This document shows, piece after piece, positions 29,701 through 41,300 of a DNA stretch of 64,000 nt (the stretch's first letter is position 1; each line of letters opens with the position of its first letter). The notes below the pieces were generated by a model. It ran no database searches. It was not told the origin of the DNA and was given only the letters and a program-made list of their open reading frames with translations. Origin of the DNA: Norana najaformis. Its lineage: Eukaryota > Annelida > Clitellata > Crassiclitellata > Hormogastridae. The stretch spans positions 15,058,607-15,122,606 of the forward strand of contig OZ029916.1 of the NCBI GenBank assembly GCA_964023275.1, in the 5' to 3' direction. Made by a program: the position numbers and the translations under genes.

Positions 29701-31648
29701 TGCATTAGATTCCTTCAGCATCTCAACCAAATGCATTAGATTCCTTCAGCATCTTAACCAAATGCATTAGATTCCTTCAGCATCTCAACCAAATGCATTA
29801 GATTCTTGGTGTTTTGTCACTCTTCAGCTGATTTACTTTTGCTGCTGTTTTTTGCATTTATGGGCAGGGATCAGTTTTCATTGATGGATGTGAACCCATT
29901 CTTACTTGCAGGCTGAAAACGATATAATCTTTTCCATCAAGAGTCTTTGATTTGCTCATACCATAACAGCTTTACCTAGACAATACATATCTATTTCACT
30001 AGATTCCCTAACTTTTGAATCCACATTTTGGAGTCCCAATTAATGCCTATAGCTTGTGACAAAACAGTTAAGCACCAAACCGAGCTAACATGAAAATTTC
30101 AACTGTGTAGTTACTAAACCATATCTGGATAAACTACACAGTTAATCAAAACAACCATATCATGATCATTAACATTCTTCTTGATATCAAGCTTCATGCA
30201 CAACAGGAGAACAGCACAAATTAATCAAACATACTGTATTTACAATCAGACCTTATACTTAAATTTTAAAACTTTGAGATCCTGAAGACTGCATCATAAC
30301 ATCATCATACAATTACCAAGAACAAGCACAAAAATAACAAGTAATAATTATCAATGACATACCCCCAAACACCTTCCTCTTTGTACAACTTTGGAAAGCC
30401 CTCACGAAGGGTGTTGGCCCATCCTGGCTGAGTCTGAATGCGAACTTTGCAAGCCTCCATTGGACAAAGTGCAATATCAGCGAAAAACTCTGCACTAGCA
30501 CTGGCTGCCAGATACAATGACGTCCTCCACAAATAAGTACGTTCCTACAGAACATATTGAAGCAGATGCATTGAAAGACCTTAAGGAAAATTATACATCA
30601 GTGCTGCTGTAAGCAGCACACATTGTGGCATGTCTGTGTGTCTGCGTCATGGAAACATTTATTCCAATGGTCAAAATCAAACTTCACACTTTTCTATTAA
30701 AACAGAATTCTGGCAGAGACAACAATCATAATAATAACATCGAATCTTTTCAGGATGCAAAAGAAATATCTTATTTACTGGTGCAAATGCCTTTGAAAGT
30801 CACAATATGTCACAACATGGGTAAATTAAATGTGCAAAATTACCAGCAGAAGCATACAGGAGTTATAATCAAAAACATAATAATGTGTGAAACTGTGAAA
30901 ACAAATAGCTGGTTCAACAGTCACAAGTCCAACAGCAGGAAGACTGTAAAAGAAGTCTTGCTGCTGCTGGACTTCATTTATCATTTCTTATGTGAAGCTT
31001 GCATAAAGCTCCCATTGGTTAAACTACATCCACACATAAAGCCCCCTAGGAAATTCTGAGAAGCTCCTGACAAGCACAATACACGCATATTTACAGTTCT
31101 ATTAAACAGAAAATCACATCAAGAAGGAGACTACCATCTCCCATTACGGCATACACACAAGGAACTCATCAAAGCAAGAGCAAGAATCAAATTCACTGTA
31201 AATTACATATATCAATACCTCATCAACTGAAACAACTGACAAACACTCTGTCACTTTGAACTTTGTCTTCTATTATCTTTAGTTAAGAAATTAATATGAC
31301 TAAAACATGTACATGAAATCCATGATTTTCTTACCTCTCCTAACAGCTGACTGTAGAAAACTTTAAAAATCTCATAGAAGCCAAACTTGCACAAGCCTTG
31401 TGCAGAGTAGCCAAAAAGCGTCGGTGCCCATCCCTTTCCAAGCTCACGGAAGCTGGCTTCCGCTAAGGTTACCTTGAAGCCCTTGATAATTCCTCCATAT
31501 TTCTCTGGATTCACCTGAATACGACACTTGACAAGGTCAAGCGGGACAAGAGCTGTGTGAGTTGTACCACAGCTGATGATGCCTCCAAGGCCACACAGAG
31601 CAAAGAATTTCATAGATCCATGGGTACAACTGTACTCCTGATCAATGT
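26788..31648 (-). CDS. SLC25A3: Mitochondrial phosphate carrier, downstream tandem copy (coding exons 2-6)
   Basis: SLC25A3 carries phosphate with a proton across the inner mitochondrial membrane for ATP synthesis. Five exons join in frame: 31648-31335, 30544-30363, 28415-28243, 27518-27408 and 26957-26788 (314, 182, 173, 111 and 170 nt). The first four lengths equal those of the upstream copy, with identical phases. The product has three carrier repeats with signatures [20 protein letters not shown] and [11 protein letters not shown], and ends EMPESL-type sequence then EAQSTGH. The closing exon is 6 nt longer than in the other copy. All splice sites are GT-AG and no frame is broken, so it looks functional. 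The N-terminal exon is not certain: see the candidate at 34606-34615, or sharing of exon 1 at 44192-44324. It differs from the other copy at many residues, for example ERTYLWRTS where the other has EKAYQWRTS. Confidence 0.9.
28945..29260 (-). mobile_element. LINE C-terminal fragment
   Basis: The minus strand reads [14 protein letters not shown], a short gap, then a basic GQQDSARPK-like stretch. This resembles the RLxWYGHVxRM...RRGRPxxxW region near the end of LINE reverse transcriptases. It lies in the intron between exons 3 and 4 of the downstream SLC25A3 copy and carries stops. Confidence 0.55.
29528..29805. repeat. 31-bp minisatellite, nine units
   Basis: The unit begins TTCAGCATCTCAACCAAATG and ends CATTAGATTCC. 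Nine copies are nearly identical, with one C-to-T change in the eighth, which points to recent expansion. It is intronic in the downstream SLC25A3 copy. Confidence 0.95.
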
Positions 31649-32359
31649 CTGCAATAACGAAGACACAGTCACCAATTTTAAGCTGCTCAGTATCAAATAT
31701 CTCATCCATTCACCTACTCAAAGAACCAGCATAAAATACCTCATTTTCAATCACCTCTTAAAACATGTACCATTACCTCATTCATTTACCTATCTGAAAC
31801 AACAGCAAAATACATGCAATATCTTATCCATTACTTTACTGAAAACAAACAGCATCAAACATCTAACCTATTTATCCATTGGATAGTTCTGTGTACCAGC
31901 CATTGCCAGGTGTCAAGAAGCCTTGTTGTAGGCATAGGAATGTTGGAAAACCCCTAAATTCGTTACCAAATGTTGTTCAAGAACATACTGTTCCAAGCAA
32001 AATTTCTTGTTTCACTAAAATTCTTGGCTATGTATGAAAATCCTTCACATAAACCTGAATTAACCACAGCACATTAGAAATGACAAATGTAAATTAGCAA
32101 GACAGTTTAAACTATGCACAATTTTCAGATGTTGTATAAACACTGCTCTTTAAAGTCTACCATTTTTACATGTGTCATTTCTAATGTGTTTAATGTTCAT
32201 TTTAAAGTTTTTTATGCATAACATTTTATTGTTTTGCTTTTTTAGTAGTCTTAATGGCATTTAATTTTTAATAAAAAGAAAATTTAAAAAATTAAACTTT
32301 AAATAATATAATCTACCTCCCAATGCTATATTTTCTGTATAATTAGGGCTATAATGCAC

Positions 32360-32565
32360 ATCAGGTGGGGATGTGCAACAGTCAAGTGGTTAGGGTACTG
32401 GACTGTCAGCCAAATGCACACCAGTAAGTGATGGTCAGAATAAAAGCCCAAAACTGTCATCTCGTCGTCTTGGCAGGCAACAGGTAATGTAAATGGCAAT
32501 GCTCCAGAGAAGGGCACATGACAGATGATGATGCCCTTAATGGCACTATTGTTTAACATGAAAGT
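32360..32565 (+). mobile_element. tRNA-headed SINE, decayed
   Basis: The stretch AGTGGTTAGGGTACTGGACT at about 32375, followed by GTCAGCC, is typical of a tRNA-like SINE head with an A box. The B box is degraded. The body ends near an ATGATGATGCCC segment. It lies between the two SLC25A3 copies. Confidence 0.5.
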
Positions 32566-33219
32566 ATGACAATATATCCGGCTATTTATATAGCACCTTT
32601 TACTAAGATTCCTCGGTCAGTCGATGGATATATGGCATGTTAACAAATGCAGTACTTGCTTACTTCCTCAGAAATACACAAAAACAAACCTTACAAAGGC
32701 ACTAAGTTAGACCATGATGCCTACTAACCGAGAATATGAAAGATATCATACCTGTCAATGAAAAATGTTCATAACATCAATAAATTGAATCTCCTCTGGC
32801 AGAAGTTACTGACCCCAAGGACAAAAAGTAATCAGTGAGTGCTCAGTCTACTCACTCCTGCTCCAGACCCTCAGTGGAGCATACTCAATGTGGAACATGT
32901 CCTTACTGGGAGACTCAGTGTCTTTCATTCACTACTGCTTTAGTTTTTAAATACATGGCACTTAGATTGAAGTAAATTACAACATAAGAATCCACTTAAA
33001 TTAGTTTCAGCAGAGCCATCAACCAATGTTTAACTGCTACATAGTTGTATTATACAAAGATCAGCACATACATAATTTACATTGTTGTATTCTCAATGCA
33101 TAGCAGACATCTATATCACCATAAATTTTTATTAAGAAACATACCATCTTGTGGTCATCTAGAAAATATCTTGATGATTCATTTGTTAAACTTAAGAATG
33201 CAGATAATTAAATATACTG

Positions 33220-33830
33220 ATTCAGTGCATGGGCTGAGGTACTTAGCAGACCACTGTATGGCAGGACTAGAAACCCCAAACCAGTGCTGCAGATAATGTA
33301 AAAGGAGACAATGGTCCACAGTATCAAAGGCAGCAGAAAAATCAGGAACAAGTGCTGTCACCATACCCTTATCCATGGAGTACATGATGTCATTATGAAC
33401 AGCAAGCAGGGCAGATTCTGTTGAATTAAACTTGTGGTATGCAGAATGACAGCGATTAATGGGTTGGAGGACAGATGAGCTTACATATGATTCAAAACTA
33501 CCCGTTCAAGAATTTTAGATACAAAATTTAAAATTGAGATGGGTATGTTAATTTGACAGATCACTTGGGTAAGCAGGTTTCTTTAACAGAGTATGAACTA
33601 TGGCACAAGCAAAAGCATATGGGAAAGATCCCTCAGTCAATGAGAAATTGATAACTGATTTCATGGTTGGACCCAGGACATCAAAACATTCTTTCAGAAA
33701 AGATGTGGGGATGGTGTCAAGGAGAGAGCTTTTGTTAGGTGAAGAACATATGACTCTGCAAACCTCTGCAACAGTTGTTGGCTGAAAGTAGTCTAAAAAC
33801 AGAAGAACTAAGAAGAAGAAATTTATCACA
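33220..33830 (-). mobile_element. LINE reverse transcriptase fragment (CR1/L2/Jockey-type)
   Basis: Minus-strand frames read, in order, DTIPTSFLKECFDVLGPTMK, then SVINFSLTEGSFPYAFACA, LLKKPAYPSDLSN, then FNSTESALLAVHND and PDFSAAFDTVDHCLLLHYL. These match the order of the finger and palm motifs of LINE RT, including the motif A region (FSAAFDTVDH, usually LSAAFDTVDH). The catalytic FADD motif and everything after it are missing, and the frame shifts in the middle. It is a dead 5'- and 3'-truncated copy between the two SLC25A3 genes. Confidence 0.85.
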
Positions 33831-34224
33831 TACAGAATAACCCAAAAATTTCTGCCTTATACCTCATTGTCCAACCTAAATCACAGCAGTGAACTTCATA
33901 TATGTGTACTGGTAATCTATGGCCCAAGATTATACTACACCTGAATGTAGATAGCTTTTCCAAAGACGATGGAAAGAAATTGAAGAGTTAAGTGTAACCC
34001 ACAGCCCTTAAAAGCAACCAATACCCATTTTTGGTGCAATTAACCAGATAGATCAAAGTTAAACTGTACTGCATTTGTCCTCTGCAATGATATTGCTCAA
34101 AAATAACAGCAAAGTATGAGAACAGAGAACAGACATTGAAAGCATGAAACAAAATGGGTAATAAACCATTGGTCTGTGAATACCAATTTCAGAATCAGCT
34201 TCCAGTTTTGCCTCATTATCAACT

Positions 34225-34420
34225 CACTAGGGGTCGGTCACAAAATGAACGACTTTGGACCCTTCCTCCCCTTTGTTCTCATTTGGCATTACTGTTGACT
34301 ACCATTTGAGGACATCCACACTCCTGAACAGCATTAAGGCCCAGATTACGCTAATCTTTTGACCTTGCAGGGCTAACTGTAATAGGGGTGCGGTACTTTG
34401 ATACCACCATGTCCAGCACA
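34225..34420. repeat. Unclassified interspersed repeat, copy 1
   Basis: It shares TTTGGACCCTTCC / TTTGGATCCTTCC, then TTGTTC and CATTTGGCATTAC, with 35880-36040. The two do not sit at matching places in the duplicated genes, so they are more likely separate insertions than relics of the gene duplication. Confidence 0.45.
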
Positions 34421-34605
34421 GAAAACAAATTCAATTCAACACAACTCATCTTCAGAAGTTGGTGTCAAAGGGGGTACTGAAATAACTGTATGTACCAGAT
34501 TTAGATATCGACATCACCATTGGGCATAACCTCCCATCTCCATTATCTGCATTTGGGTGTCCCTTGCTTCAGACATCCTTTATGGATTCCCCCCAATAAA
34601 CTTAC

Positions 34606-34615
34606 CAGCAGCCAT
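34606..34615 (-). other. Candidate short first coding exon for the downstream SLC25A3 copy
   Basis: The minus strand reads ATG GCT GCT G, then a strong donor GTAAGT. The exon ends after one base of a codon, which is the phase exon 2 at 31648 needs, so joining gives [14 protein letters not shown]. It would lack the 44-residue leader of the upstream copy. Yeast phosphate carrier can be imported without a cleaved presequence, so a short N-terminus is not impossible. It rests on ten bases of coding sequence only. Confidence 0.3.
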
Positions 34616-35057
34616 GACAAATATTGACACAGGCCATTCATGCCTTTATTGTATTTTAATATGACAAAAATGAGTATTCAGATAAGTGTATATCATTGTG
34701 AAGTTAAAAGCACAGATTAATAGAAAGGGAAGAGCAGTTTTTCCTGTAGGCCATAAAAATAATATGGCAGGCACACATGACTAACAAGTTATTTTTTAAC
34801 ACAAGAAGTAAATTACATCAACTCTTTAAAGTTAGTTTATTAAATGCAAAAAGCCTGAACCTATATCCAGATGGAATGAAAATGTCAAACAATGGTCACA
34901 AAACATCACCACAAACCCGACTGGTGTGTATGCAAAAGATTAATCAGATCAATCCATATGGTTAACAATGCCAACAATTTCCATCTTTATACATCCTACC
35001 TGCATTCAGTTTAATAAGACTTCAGACATAAATAAAACACAAAGACAGAACACATCA

Positions 35058-35063
35058 TTTATT
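35058..35063 (-). promoter_or_regulatory. Candidate poly(A) signal of upstream SLC25A3 copy
   Basis: AATAAA on the minus strand, about 290 nt after the stop codon at 35351. Confidence 0.4.
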
Positions 35064-35350
35064 TAACCAGACAGATCAAACTAATATTATCCTAGCATCA
35101 TTTAACCAAGTCCAGCCAATGCTCATCATTTCCTGTGTCAATACCAAATTTACTATTCTTAACTTTCATTTCTTGTTAAAATGAATATGGAATTTTCCAC
35201 TACGTTTAAAGTTCTTTCTTAGATCAGATAGTAATCTAAGTTCCATTTCATAAAGTTGAGGCTGTGTGTTGAAACTAGGAAATTTAATTGGCCTGAAAAG
35301 CCTACAGCAAAGCTGTCTTTAGATTTTACATTTCCAGATGACAGGGCAAT

Positions 35351-38300
35351 TTATTGCTTCTGTGCTTCCAGCTTCTTCTTAAGTGATTCTGGCATCTCAG
35401 GTGGAGGAGGGCGTGGCATACGGAAGTAGACCTTAACAGAATCATAGATGAACCACTGCAGGGCAGTCAGAGTACCAATCATGATGATTCTTGGGGTAAG
35501 ACCCTTCCACATGCCTGCAAAGTAACAAAGTATAGATCTAGAAAGAAATCTAACAGTAACATTAACACTGATATGTTATAACAGAACAGTGACGTAATCA
35601 AGAACCTAGTCATAATAAAAAAAACAGTCATTACATCAACCATAAGTATGCAAAACAAATTCAAGCGTGTGTGTGACAACAAAATACTTCCATTAAACCA
35701 CAGCTGCACTTGAATGCAACAATTACATTCATCTCAGTTCAAAGTGACACACAAACAACACAATAACTGCAATTAAGCACATACAGTTAAGCAACCCTAT
35801 AAGGTAAATTTGAATCGTTCTTATCTCGGATTCCCAATTAAATTAATGTTGCTTCAACTTAGAGGTCATTCATAATGCATGTCCACAAAAAGACCTACTT
35901 TGGATCCTTCCCATCCCCTAGTCCACGATTGTTCACATTTGGCATTACCTTCTCCATCCACTTTGCCGTTTTCACAGTCATCGAGTACTAAGGTCTAGAT
36001 TAGGCTACCCTGTAGATATTGCAAAGCTAATTGTGCTATGGGTGGGGTTTAAAATTTTAATATTAAAGTCTGAACATTAACAAAATTGTATCTCCTTAAT
36101 TTAAGGAATATTTTCAAAATTTCTTTTGGGTTTTGTCATTGATTTCTGCACATTGTTCGTGCTCAGACAACAAATGTTGCCACTATATAGGGACCTGAAC
36201 AAATAAAAGTAAAAAGATTTGAGTGGGAGTACAGTCTGAGGCAATTTTGGGTAACCAAAACTTTTGTTTCAAAAACTGGATGGATGAATGGGAAGAGAAG
36301 ATAAAATGTTTACATCATGTCTTTAGGCCAAGAACTTACCAAGATAATACAAATCCAAATTTGTTTAATTTTATCACAAATATTTCTTGGTATCTGGGCC
36401 TAGGCAAAAATAATTCTCTCAGCTTTAATTTGTTATGCATGTTTCTTCCATAAGTAACAAATACCTACAGTGCTTTAGCTTACCCACTGAAACCCAGAAG
36501 GAATTTCTAGATAGATCGCAACTCAGCAGTGAAGAGTTTCCATCCATTAACAAAAACTGCCAAGATGCAAAAAGTAATTTGCACTTTTAACAATCGTTCA
36601 ACTAAAAACCTTAGTAGGTCACTTCACATAACAACTTGCACTTTGCTTTTCCTAATAGCATTGCTTACCCCAGAAACCTAGGTTCTTGCCAACAGTGATG
36701 AAGCTGCTTCCTTTCTGTTGGTTCAACTTTGAAACAATAGTGTCAGCTGGGTGAGATACGATAGCACAGAAGACACCGGCTGAAATGAAACGTTTTATCA
36801 TGTTATTGTTATGTGTGAATATTTTTACAATAGCATTTGCATCATGCACTTAATCTGGTCTCTGAAGATTTGGCTTTGATCAACACTAGCTTCAAGTCTC
36901 CTACTATGCAAAACATAAATGAGAATTTCAATCAGTGTCTGCCTAAAACCAATCTGTTGACAATATTAAAGCATTTGCAACCTTACTTGTTTGGTCTTAT
37001 AAAGATGGTACCATGCCCCCTCTAATGTTTTGCTGCCGTTGGTATTAACAGACCTAGAATAACTTTTGAATAAAACTATTTTAGCTGAATGTAGATTCCA
37101 CAAGTAAAACAGCAGTTTGATGAGAGTAACAAGAGTTAAAATTTAGGTTGTGGATTTCTGTATCAAATAATGTCCTGTGATGTCACCATTATTATAAATC
37201 CAGAAATCAACTCATCATAGATCCAACATACCATCCTATTCTATAAAAAACTAAAGTAACTTGCCTTTTATCCTTTCACACATAGCACAGTTAAAATAAA
37301 TACCACGAAACTGAACTCAGTAACGAGGCATCCATACTTACCGATATAACCAGCAACAAATGTGACAATAAGCTGCTCTGCCTTGCTGCATTCAGATCTT
37401 GGCTTCGGCACTACATGTCTGTACAAAGCTTCCACTGTACGCTCAAAGCAAGCAAATTTCATCATTGTGTATGGAATCTGACGACCCCACAGTGGAACAA
37501 TTCCCTTGTAGAATCTAGAAATCAGCAATGAGCACAAGAAATAAGTAAATGTGATCCTTAACAGTCTTAACAAAATGTTGAAAGTGTTTATTACACAAAA
37601 AATGGTACTGAAATATTTTCAAAACACGATTACAAATTCTTACAGTCCATCTTTAACACTAAATATTTTTTCATTTCAAGCTATGAAGGACAATGTTTCT
37701 CAAATTAACTACTGCCTACAATTCTCACTTCTAACAATTTTCTCTTCTACATCCACAGAAGTATATGCATTAAATTAAACAGTTTCTTTCAACGTAGAAA
37801 CACAACTGAAACAATGAAACAGTGGCCAAGTGTAAAAATCTTAGTACCTATGTATAATGCGCAGGTGAAGTTCCATGTGCCCATGTAATATTTACCGTAC
37901 TTACTTACTTGCACTCTGGCTGTTCTAATACATTCCTGCAAAAGTGTCCGTTAGTGAAAGCAGTGAAAGAAAACTTGTTCCCTTGTCTCTGAAGTAAACA
38001 AATTAGCATGCAGAACATCAGGGTCAATAATTCCAACAGAAGTTTATTATTATTCTTATTGTTTCGTTATCATTACTAAATGTTGCCAACTTACCCCCAC
38101 AATCCTTCATCTCGGAATATCTTGGGTGCACCCTCCCTAAGAGTTCTGGCAAACCCAGGCTGTGTCTGAATTCGCACTTTAACTGCCTCCATCGGACACA
38201 GGGCAATGTCTGCAAAGAATTCGGCTGAAGCACTCGCAGCCAAATACAGTGACGTTCTCCACTGATAAGCCTTTTCCTACATTTCAAAATAACAAGATTC

Positions 38301-41300
38301 TGAAATATCCAAATCCAATAAGGTTAGACTAAGAGTGGTAGAAAGCCAGATCCATATAATCTAAGTGTTCCATCATTTTCATTAAATAACATTGAGCCAG
38401 TAGGACAGAATAGGCTAAAAGCGACAGTAAACCCTTAAGAACAAAGAAACAACATTTATCGTAGAATCTGTACAGAGTATTGAAAGTTAATATAAACCAG
38501 AACCAAACAGACATACAAAGTAACAACTGCCACTACTAATTAACTGAAAGTTAATAAGCAAACTGAGATAGAAATCATTTATTATTATCAGCTATGGATG
38601 ATCTAAATAGCTGAAAGTTGTTATTAATGGAGATATACAAGATTAATACACCAAAGTAGAATGGAACCACAAATGTTCTTACAATGCCACTCCACAGATT
38701 CCAAATTTAATCTGGCTTTAGAATACAGGCCTATTATAACTCATTATAAGGAGGTTCTAGCACACCACTCAAGATGACCTATCAGTTTATCAAAGCTAAA
38801 AGGCTACAAGCAAACAGAATGAAAAAACATATTATGCTAACTTCACCAAGAAGGTCAGAATAGACATGCTTGAACACTTCGTAGAATCCAAATTTGCAGA
38901 GGCCCTGTGCAGAGTAGCCAAAAGCTGTCGGTGCCCAGCCTTTCCCAAGCTCCCTGAATCCAGACTCACTCACAGAGACCTTGAAACCTTTGATGATGTT
39001 GCCATACTTAACCGGATCAACTTGTATCCGGCACTTGACCAGATCTAGCGGCACAACAGCCGTGTGTGTGATGCCACAGCTAAGTATGCCACCCAGGCCA
39101 CACAACGCATAATACTTCATGGATCCATATTCACAGCTGTGTGTTTCCAAGGCGCCTAAAAGAAACAAAGAATCCATGTCAAATTACTGCAGAAAATGCT
39201 AAGCAGATCACTGTTAACAGTAATTTTTTTCAGCCTCAACTGCAACTGTCCAAATAGACAGACTTGTAGCTTAGGGTCTCTGAAGGGGAGAAATGGTAAT
39301 TTTCTTATCTCACAATTGTAGGAAAACTCAAGTTAAATTGACAATGATCGCATCTGATATCCTATATCCAGCAATCAACTGCATATCACAAGATTGCTAA
39401 TTATTTTCTGTACAAGAAAGTCATAACAGAATAAAGTCAATTCTCTAAATCCAATTAAACTACTGCATATCTGAGGCACAATAACAAATCAAGAGCACTA
39501 ATTTAATATACTAATGCTCTACAGGTCAGCAACTGTATGTCATGTTGAAAGGAAAACATGCATTCATTAACACCTATGCATCAGGAAATGTAATCACAAA
39601 TTTATATAGCATCTCTTCTGGAAAAACTCACCAGAGACACTCCTGACTTAACAAGAGAAAGAAAATCAAGATTGAACAAAATGATTTTCAAGTGCCTATG
39701 GAATAGAGGTTAAGAATAGAAGTAAAGACCAAGGAGCTCATGTTGTAGGGTGCTAGGCAACCTATTAAAAAAAACTGGACCAACTACAGCAAAGCTATAC
39801 CTGTGGAATTTCAAGCCAGGGAACAATCAGAAAACCATACGCAGCAAAGCAAAGGGATCTATAGCCAGAAATGGACAAGAGTGAGACACATACCTCCCTA
39901 AGATAAGATGGAGCACAGCAAACAATGTAATTAAGATTAAAGCATTAAGATCTTAAACTCAATGTGTTTGTGCATCAGCAACCAGCGCAATTCCTCCCAC
40001 GTGAAGCAGGATATATGCGCAAACCTAGGTAGACTTCAGTGAGCCTGGCAGCAGCATTCAAGATAGACTGTAAATGGTTACTATGAGAGAGTTAGTCTTG
40101 AACACAGCAAATCAAAACAAAATGAACAAACAAAGAACTCAATTTAGCTTATTATGTAGCAATAGTTACTCAACAGCACTAGCACACTGGCCTCTATGGC
40201 TCAAGTACTTCATTTCATTTCAGACGAGTACAGTATGTAACAAAATGTTTAAGTGTTAATTTAACAAATTAACATGTGTAAATCAACTTATATAATGCAT
40301 AAGTTTAGTGCTGAGTAATTTGTTACAGAGAATTCCGCCTGATTATCAGAAATAAAAACAAAGTTAATACAATTCTGTTACTCAAGTTACCAATATAATA
40401 CTTTCAACTTAAATTGTAATCAACACTTTTCACAAATGAATTTTAACAATCAGTCATACAACTGTTGAATTCCACGAATTAACATACAAGTGAACCTCCT
40501 TATAATGTTAAAGTTTGAAGCCGTAAATATCAGGTTATACCTACAATCAAATTAAATTCTGGATCCATAATCACATTGCATCTATACCCAATATATCCAA
40601 ATTTCTGTAATAATAAAGCATGTTATAAGGAGTTTCAGGTGTACAACACACAGATGTGACATGTATTCAGATTGCTTTAACTTGTGAAATGTGCTTTGCA
40701 GAAACAGTCAAGGTCTTCCATTCTGTAAAATTTTGCAGTGTCAAATTTGTATGCACATAGAAAAAATACAAAATACTAAGCTTAACATACAGCAACTTTC
40801 TCATCAGCTTTATTATTTGTCACTCACTCTTTTTACAGTTCACTCTCCTCACATGGGTTAGTTTCCAGGTTTTCCATTAGAAAAAATAACGTCATTTTAT
40901 ACAGCAATCTAGTGACTGCTATGCTGTTGATAAAACGTTGCCCTTCAGGCGGACATGCCATTTCAGTATCCCTGCAAGTTTGATGGGTGAACACAAAGTA
41001 ACAGGAAAAATACACCTGTGTTAACCCTTTGCCTGCCACATATTTTAAAGCTTTATTGTGGCCTCTGCCAGATTCCTTTTGGGGTTTTGGTCCGATTTCT
41101 GTGCTTGTTTTTTATGCACAGTAGTTTGAACAGTTGATATCGCTAAAACTTTCATTACTGTCAATCATGAAACAGTGGCATAGTCACCAATAGTTTGGAA
41201 GGGTTACACCTAAAAATCTCATAGCATACTTTAAACACTGATAATTAAATAGTTTAAAGTTTTCAGTTTTCACAGTTAAAGGAAATATTTATAACTAGAA

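Noticed and set aside
31557-31886. Plus-strand frame opposite SLC25A3 exon 2 of the downstream copy
   Set aside because: It is antisense to a well-supported carrier exon.
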